Positions 6,312 through 8,964 of a DNA stretch of 8,964 bases are shown piece by piece. Made by a program: the position numbers and the translations under genes. The notes beneath the pieces are model-generated. The model worked only from the letters and a program-made list of their open reading frames with translations, ran no database searches and was not told where the DNA came from. Numbering within the stretch: position 1 is the stretch's first letter; every line of letters starts with the position of its first letter. This DNA comes from Promethearchaeota archaeon (GTDB taxonomy: Archaea > Asgardarchaeota > Lokiarchaeia > Sigynarchaeales > SOKP01): contig JAEOTL010000179.1 of assembly GCA_016839845.1 (NCBI GenBank), positions 1-8,964 of the forward strand. Direction: 5' to 3'.

Positions 6312-6806
6312 CTATTCGTTATATTTTTCAGGTTTCCAAGGAATTATTCTATTAGTGACTTGTTCTTTAATAAAATTCCAATTTAGTTCCATAACCGGCC
6401 AATCATATTTGGGAACTATACCTTCTTCTCTCATATAATCTACATCTTCATCTATATAAACATCAAGAAGCACATTAATTGCTTCCTGTTTCGTCTTAGC
6501 ACCAATTATGGCCATGGAATAGTTCGAATCCATTAATTCTTCTCCTTTGCATAATTTCGTATTAACCCTCCACACTTTAAATCTATTACATTGAGCTGCA
6601 TATTCTATCATTTCTTGTAACGGAACATCATCTGAAGTAGTCCATGTAAATAATTCTCCACACATTCCCTCGTCATCTTCATCGTATTCATCATCTTCAT
6701 TGTATTCATCATCGTCTATGACATCGGTAACTTTTATATTCTTTATATCATCTGAGTCAAATTTTGCCCATTCATCTACATCATCAATTTCTTCTTTTTT
6801 TGACAT
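6312..6806 (-). CDS. Acidic hypothetical protein with Asp/Glu-rich N-terminal segment
   Basis: A 164-residue protein that I do not recognise. The first 50 residues are strongly acidic, including DDEYNEDDEYDEDDE at about 32-46, encoded by an 18-bp tandem repeat and probably disordered. From about residue 52 it looks like a compact globular domain (FTWTTSDDVPLQEMIEYAAQ, FKVWRVNTKLCKGEELMDS, YSMAIIGAKTKQEAINVLLDVYID), with a Trp/Tyr-rich alpha/beta character. It has three Cys in scattered positions and no signal peptide or membrane segment. The starting ATG at 6804-6806 has a TATA-like box at leaderless spacing. The gene sits between the intact and the decayed aminopeptidase/CxxC units and is absent from the intact unit, so it was either inserted there or marks the duplication junction. 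Confidence 0.65.
   Translation of the reverse strand: MSKKEEIDDVDEWAKFDSDDIKNIKVTDVIDDDEYNEDDEYDEDDEGMCGELFTWTTSDDVPLQEMIEYAAQCNRFKVWRVNTKLCKGEELMDSNYSMAIIGAKTKQEAINVLLDVYIDEDVDYMREEGIVPKYDWPVMELNWNFIKEQVTNRIIPWKPEKYNE
6673..6708 (+). repeat. 18-bp tandem repeat, two copies, in the acidic gene
   Basis: Units 6673-6690 and 6691-6708 are identical except for one base (C or T at 6683/6701). On the coding (minus) strand they encode two EYDEDD/EYNEDD-type hexads of the acidic segment, and a partial third unit follows. Length change by slippage would stay in frame. Confidence 0.7.
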
Positions 6807-6828
6807 GATTATCTTTAGAGCGCAGTTT

Positions 6829-6836
6829 TATTTAAA
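6829..6836 (-). promoter_or_regulatory. TATA-like box of the acidic gene
   Basis: The minus strand reads TTTAAATA, 23-30 nt upstream of the ATG ending at 6806, the same octamer and nearly the same spacing as at the radical SAM gene. A second AT-rich stretch at 6837-6846 abuts the left end of the aminopeptidase remnant. Confidence 0.4.
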
Positions 6837-6846
6837 GATTATATAT

Positions 6847-7020
6847 CCTCACAGTTCACCTATTTCCCCGTCTGGACTCATTTTTCAAAATGTGCTAATT
6901 GACGAAAATGCTTCTTGCCATATTGCTCTTGGTTCGGGAGAAATGGATATTGATGGAATAACTGAAGATGGTACAGCTGAAGCAATAATGCGAAAGGGAG
7001 AATGGGTTTTTGAGGTATGA
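6847..7020 (+). pseudogene. Remnant of a third M29 aminopeptidase gene (C-terminal piece with internal deletion)
   Basis: These 57 codons and a stop correspond to copy 2 residues 329-357 joined directly to 393-420. Similarity starts sharply at PHSSPIS and ends at the natural stop (GEWVFEV). Relative to copy 2 it has a 105-bp in-frame deletion whose join is GGTT (6931-6934); copy 2 has GGTT at both edges of the missing segment (5697-5700 and 5802-5805). The deletion removes the equivalents of Tyr360, His386 and Asp388, and the truncation removes both Glu ligands, so no peptidase activity is possible. No proper start is evident; an in-frame ATG at 6805 overlaps the acidic gene's start codon on the other strand. 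Some residues match copy 1 (DIDGITEDGTAE) and others copy 2 (MRKGEW), so it need not derive simply from either. Confidence 0.85.
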
Positions 7021-7031
7021 ATTAATAAATT

Positions 7032-7313
7032 TTACATTAACTCTTCTAAATCCATTTCATTATCTTTATTTTTAGTTCGCTTGATATAGATTATTCGCAA
7101 ATTATCAAAATTAGCCTTAAAACATGTTTGACACTCCTCCTGCTCATCAGGAGTAGCAGGTTCAACACGTACTTCATATCCAATTGATTCATATAATTCT
7201 ACATATTCACTTACTCTATGTTCCTCAACTGTGAACCCTCTCTCCCAGTCTTTTCCTCTATGTGGAACCTTTAGATCCTTTCTTTCTTTACTATTTTCTT
7301 TTTCTGAAACCAA
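7032..7313 (-). CDS. Small CxxC protein of unknown function, copy 2 (TTG start)
   Basis: A 93-codon frame from TTG 7311-7313; no ATG or GTG exists in frame between the upstream stop and the conserved core. The core RGFTVEEHRVSEYVELYESI and the CQTC pair (Cys61, Cys64) match copy 1, and it also ends in DLEELM. Its first 22 residues are Lys/Glu-rich and look disordered; from residue 13 (DLKVPHRGKD) they resemble the untranslated-looking stretch upstream of copy 1. As in copy 1 it converges on an M29 gene end, here the remnant, with an 11-nt gap. Function unknown. Retention of this copy while the facing aminopeptidase decayed suggests the small protein does not depend on that particular aminopeptidase copy. 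Confidence 0.65.
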   Translation of the reverse strand: MVSEKENSKERKDLKVPHRGKDWERGFTVEEHRVSEYVELYESIGYEVRVEPATPDEQEECQTCFKANFDNLRIIYIKRTKNKDNEMDLEELM

Positions 7314-7462
7314 GGTTATTCTAACTCATCCACTATTTTCTTTTGCGAATCTTCATTAGATATAATTATATTGTTCAGTTTAAATATTACTCTTTTTCAC
7401 ATTTTATCTGAATTGTGCGTTTAGTGGTATTTTATTCCCACTGACCGTTTTCTATTGACAAA

Positions 7463-7470
7463 TTTTATAT
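7463..7470 (+). promoter_or_regulatory. TATA-like box of the BamA-like gene
   Basis: TTTTATAT is the clearest TATA-like octamer in the 196-nt spacer 7314-7509 on this strand. It would place transcription start near 7490-7495, upstream of both candidate ATGs (7510 and 7546). The rest of the spacer is AT-rich with one short possible hairpin (7423-7442) and nothing else recognised. Confidence 0.4.
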
Positions 7471-7535
7471 TAATTTGGAAAATTATCTAAGAATAATAAA
7501 AAAAAATAAATGAAATCAAAAAAATTAAGTTTTGA

Positions 7536-7540
7536 AGTGA
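7536..7540 (+). promoter_or_regulatory. Shine-Dalgarno-like AGTGA supporting the start at 7546
   Basis: AGTGA ends five bases before the ATG at 7546, the same spacing as the GGTGA site of M29 copy 2. The upstream ATG at 7510 has only an A-run before it. Confidence 0.45.
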
Positions 7541-7545
7541 TTATA

Positions 7546-8505
7546 ATGACTTATACAAAAGAACCAAATTTTAAACCTAAAGACCCAAATGAATTTGATT
7601 TTAAAGAAATAATTTATGAAAAGAAAGATTGGAAAGCAAAAGTCACAATTAATCGTCCAGAAGTTTATAATGCCTATTCAACCCTTACATTGATGGAGAT
7701 GATTGAAGCATTTCATGATGCTGCGTGGGATAATAAGGTTGCTGTTATTATCTTAACTGGAGCAGGTGATAAAGCTTTTTGTACTGGAGGAGATGTAAAA
7801 GAGTATAGAGAAAGATTTACTGTCCAACCTGCTGAATATTGGAAATGGATGTCCATTTTTCAAGAAGCCCATGATGTATTCCGAAATATTGGCAAACCTA
7901 CTATTGCTAGAATTAATGGTATTGTAGCAGGTGGAGGTAATGAATGGCAGATGGCCTGTGATTTAGCTGTATGTGCAGATCATGCTACAATTCAACAAGT
8001 AGGAACAAGAGTAGGCTCTGTAGCGTGCGGCGGTGCTACTCAATGGTTACCTATAATAGTTGGAGACCGTCGAGCAAGAGAAATTTTGTATTTATGTGAA
8101 CCTATCTCAGCGGAAAAAGCATTAGATTGGGGTTTAGTAAATTCTGTAGTACCATACGCAGAGATTGATGAAGAAATTGATAAATATTGTCAAAAACTCA
8201 TTGATAAGTTTCCAGAATGTATGAGATATACGAAACAGCAAGTCAATTTCTGGAAAGACTTAGTCTGGCATCAAACAATTGGACATGCTAAAGATTGGTT
8301 ATCAATTCATTATGCTTCATGGGAACCACTGGAAGGAATGTCAGCATTTGTAGAGAAACGCCCTCCAAACTATAGAGGCATACGAGAAAGTCCACATCCT
8401 GAATTTCTATGGGGCCCACCTTCTGTAACTTGTCCTTCATGTCAAACCAAAAGCATACCGTCTGATTTCGAGTTTTGCGGTAAATGTGGATCAAAACTAA
8501 AATAA
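7546..8505 (+). CDS. BamA-like (ring-cleaving hydrolase-like) crotonase-family protein with C-terminal zinc ribbon
   Basis: A 319-residue crotonase-fold acyl-CoA enzyme (331 if started at ATG 7510). The oxyanion-hole segments are AFCTGGD (77-83) and the GIVAGGGNE loop (125-133). The Glu after GGG (Glu133) is kept, as in BamA (GGGQE); MenB and BadI lack it. The second crotonase Glu is replaced by Gly153 (QVG), as in BamA, BadI and MenB. Further BamA-like marks are KEYRERF then PAEYWKWM, GGATQWLP (162-169), LCEPISAEKA (183-192) and FPEC (222-225); VGDRRAREI (172-180) is more MenB/BadI-like. BamA opens the ring of 6-oxocyclohex-1-ene-1-carbonyl-CoA in anaerobic benzoyl-CoA degradation. After about residue 275 a linker leads to a four-Cys zinc ribbon (Cys296, 299, 311, 314) not found in the BamA proteins I know. 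BamA itself is nearer 380 residues, with an insert missing here. The substrate is therefore probable, not certain; a general enoyl-CoA hydratase/isomerase-family label is safe. Confidence 0.75.
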   Translation: MTYTKEPNFKPKDPNEFDFKEIIYEKKDWKAKVTINRPEVYNAYSTLTLMEMIEAFHDAAWDNKVAVIILTGAGDKAFCTGGDVKEYRERFTVQPAEYWKWMSIFQEAHDVFRNIGKPTIARINGIVAGGGNEWQMACDLAVCADHATIQQVGTRVGSVACGGATQWLPIIVGDRRAREILYLCEPISAEKALDWGLVNSVVPYAEIDEEIDKYCQKLIDKFPECMRYTKQQVNFWKDLVWHQTIGHAKDWLSIHYASWEPLEGMSAFVEKRPPNYRGIRESPHPEFLWGPPSVTCPSCQTKSIPSDFEFCGKCGSKLK

Positions 8506-8516
8506 AATTTAACAAA

Positions 8517-8523
8517 TTTTTTT
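8517..8523 (+). terminator. T7 tract after the BamA-like gene
   Basis: Seven T start 11 nt after the stop codon with no hairpin, a usual archaeal terminator. It abuts the TATA-like box of the next gene, so the two crotonase genes may be separately transcribed although only 53 nt apart. Confidence 0.35.
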
Positions 8524-8528
8524 AATAT
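8521..8528 (+). promoter_or_regulatory. TATA-like box of the dienoyl-CoA hydratase-like gene
   Basis: TTTAATAT, the same octamer as upstream of the aminopeptidase operon, lies 31-38 nt before the TTG at 8559. The expected transcription start would fall within a few bases of that TTG, consistent with leaderless translation. Confidence 0.35.
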
Positions 8529-8558
8529 AAAAGGTAATTTAAAAGAAAATTAGCCATA

Positions 8559-8964
8559 TTGAGTGAAACAGATTTGACAAATGATTTAATAATTGTTGAA
8601 AAAGCTAACAATATAGGAAAGATAATATTCAACAATGGCTCATTAAATATCTTGACGATAAGTATGATGGAGCAAATAAATGATGCTCTTGAAAGTTTTC
8701 TTGAAGATCAATCATTGAAAGCAGTTATTTTCGATCACAATGGAAGGGCTTTTTCTGCTGGCGTTGACATTGGTGATCATATGGGTGATAATGCACCTAA
8801 AATGATAAAAGAATTTCATAACATTTTCAGAAAACTTAACAAGTTAAAATGTCCCACTATAGCTAGTATTAAAGGAGCCGCTCTTGGCGGAGGTTGCGAA
8901 ATCGCCATATTTTGTGATATTGTTCTTACATCAGATAAAGCAAAATTTGGTCAACCGGAAATAA
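8559..8964 (+). CDS. Enoyl-CoA hydratase-family protein resembling cyclohexa-1,5-dienecarbonyl-CoA hydratase (3' end beyond window)
   Basis: The first 135 codons of a crotonase-family gene, cut by the window edge. The start is TTG: the in-frame stop at 8535-8537 leaves no other usual start upstream of the conserved strand, and the first ATG (8664) lies inside the fold. Visible motifs are NILTISMM (30-37), FSAGVD (65-70) and GAALGGGCE (106-114). Both hydratase glutamates are present: Glu114 after GGG and Glu134 in FGQPE, exactly 20 residues apart as in classical enoyl-CoA hydratase. The segment VDIGDHMGDNAPKMIKEFHNIF matches the VxxHxPDxxxxMxxxxHxxF pattern of cyclohexa-1,5-dienecarbonyl-CoA hydratase (Dch/BamR), which hydrates the dienoyl-CoA from benzoyl-CoA reductase. 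Its place next to the BamA-like gene supports this. The C-terminal specificity region is not visible, so a general enoyl-CoA hydratase remains possible. Confidence 0.75.
   Translation, partial: MSETDLTNDLIIVEKANNIGKIIFNNGSLNILTISMMEQINDALESFLEDQSLKAVIFDHNGRAFSAGVDIGDHMGDNAPKMIKEFHNIFRKLNKLKCPTIASIKGAALGGGCEIAIFCDIVLTSDKAKFGQPEI

Noticed and set aside
6700..6804. N-terminal extension of the M29 relic into the acidic gene
   Set aside because: The stretch is the antisense of the Asp/Glu repeat segment (giving a Ser-rich translation); M29 similarity starts only at 6847.
7423..7442. Short inverted repeat (AGTGG and CCACT, ten-base loop) in the spacer before the BamA-like gene
   Set aside because: A 5-bp stem with no T-run and no symmetry partner is expected by chance in this length of spacer.
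7510..7545. ATG at 7510 as start of the BamA-like protein, adding 12 residues
   Set aside because: The ATG at 7546 has AGTGA at ideal spacing, and the extra residues match nothing in the family. It is not excluded, since the TATA position allows either.
7546..8505. Naphthoate synthase (MenB) or BadI as the specific name for the first crotonase
   Set aside because: The helix around VGDRRAREI is similar, but the Glu after GGG and the GGATQWLP segment fit BamA better, and no menaquinone gene is nearby.
8288..8515. Minus-strand open frame of 75 codons opposite the zinc ribbon end of the BamA-like gene
   Set aside because: It is antisense to a coding region with clear Cys motifs and has no recognisable content of its own.
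1..8964. CRISPR arrays, tRNA or rRNA genes, transposases, insertion-sequence ends, defence modules
   Set aside because: Looked for on both strands. The only repeats are the gene duplications, the 25-bp upstream pair and the 18-bp tandem repeat; no mobile-element protein or structured RNA gene was recognised.

Overview
The window looks like archaeal chromosome, most likely from an Asgard (Lokiarchaeia-like) archaeon. The DNA is AT-rich (about two thirds A+T by eye) and genes are short and closely packed. First genes of transcription units have TATA-like boxes 20-50 nt upstream and often no Shine-Dalgarno sequence, while an internal operon gene has a GGTGA site. The gene content also fits: M29 aminopeptidases, MaoC hydratases, a small Cys-rich protein and a crotonase carrying a zinc ribbon. 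The lineage is inferred from style and content; no rRNA or ribosomal gene is present to prove it.

Layout. Positions 1-234 hold the 3' end of a plus-strand gene, possibly nitroreductase-like. Positions 310-3244 hold four minus-strand genes: a small radical SAM protein, two tandem MaoC-type (R)-enoyl-CoA hydratases whose upstream elements are identical over 25 bp, and a Cys-rich protein with a C-terminal 2[4Fe-4S] ferredoxin domain. Positions 3345-5891 hold two tandem plus-strand M29 metallo-aminopeptidase genes. A small CxxC protein gene (minus) converges on the second one.

Positions 6120-7313 hold a small acidic protein gene and then a partial repeat of the preceding unit: a 57-codon remnant of an M29 gene with a 105-bp in-frame deletion, again faced by a convergent copy of the CxxC gene. 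From 7546 to the right edge lie two crotonase-superfamily genes. One resembles the ring-cleaving hydrolase BamA of anaerobic benzoyl-CoA degradation, with a zinc ribbon added at the C-terminus. The other, cut by the window edge, resembles cyclohexa-1,5-dienecarbonyl-CoA hydratase.

How the genes may work together. The right-edge pair suggests an alicyclic or aromatic acyl-CoA pathway: water addition to a dienoyl-CoA, then hydrolytic ring opening. The MaoC hydratases and the Fe-S protein could serve the same acyl-CoA metabolism, but they are about 4 kb away and in separate transcription units, so that link is inference. The middle of the window is a duplication hotspot in which an aminopeptidase and its convergent small neighbour were copied together and one aminopeptidase copy decayed. 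No RNA genes, CRISPR arrays, insertion sequences or replication origins were seen. No gene-free stretch exceeds 300 bases.
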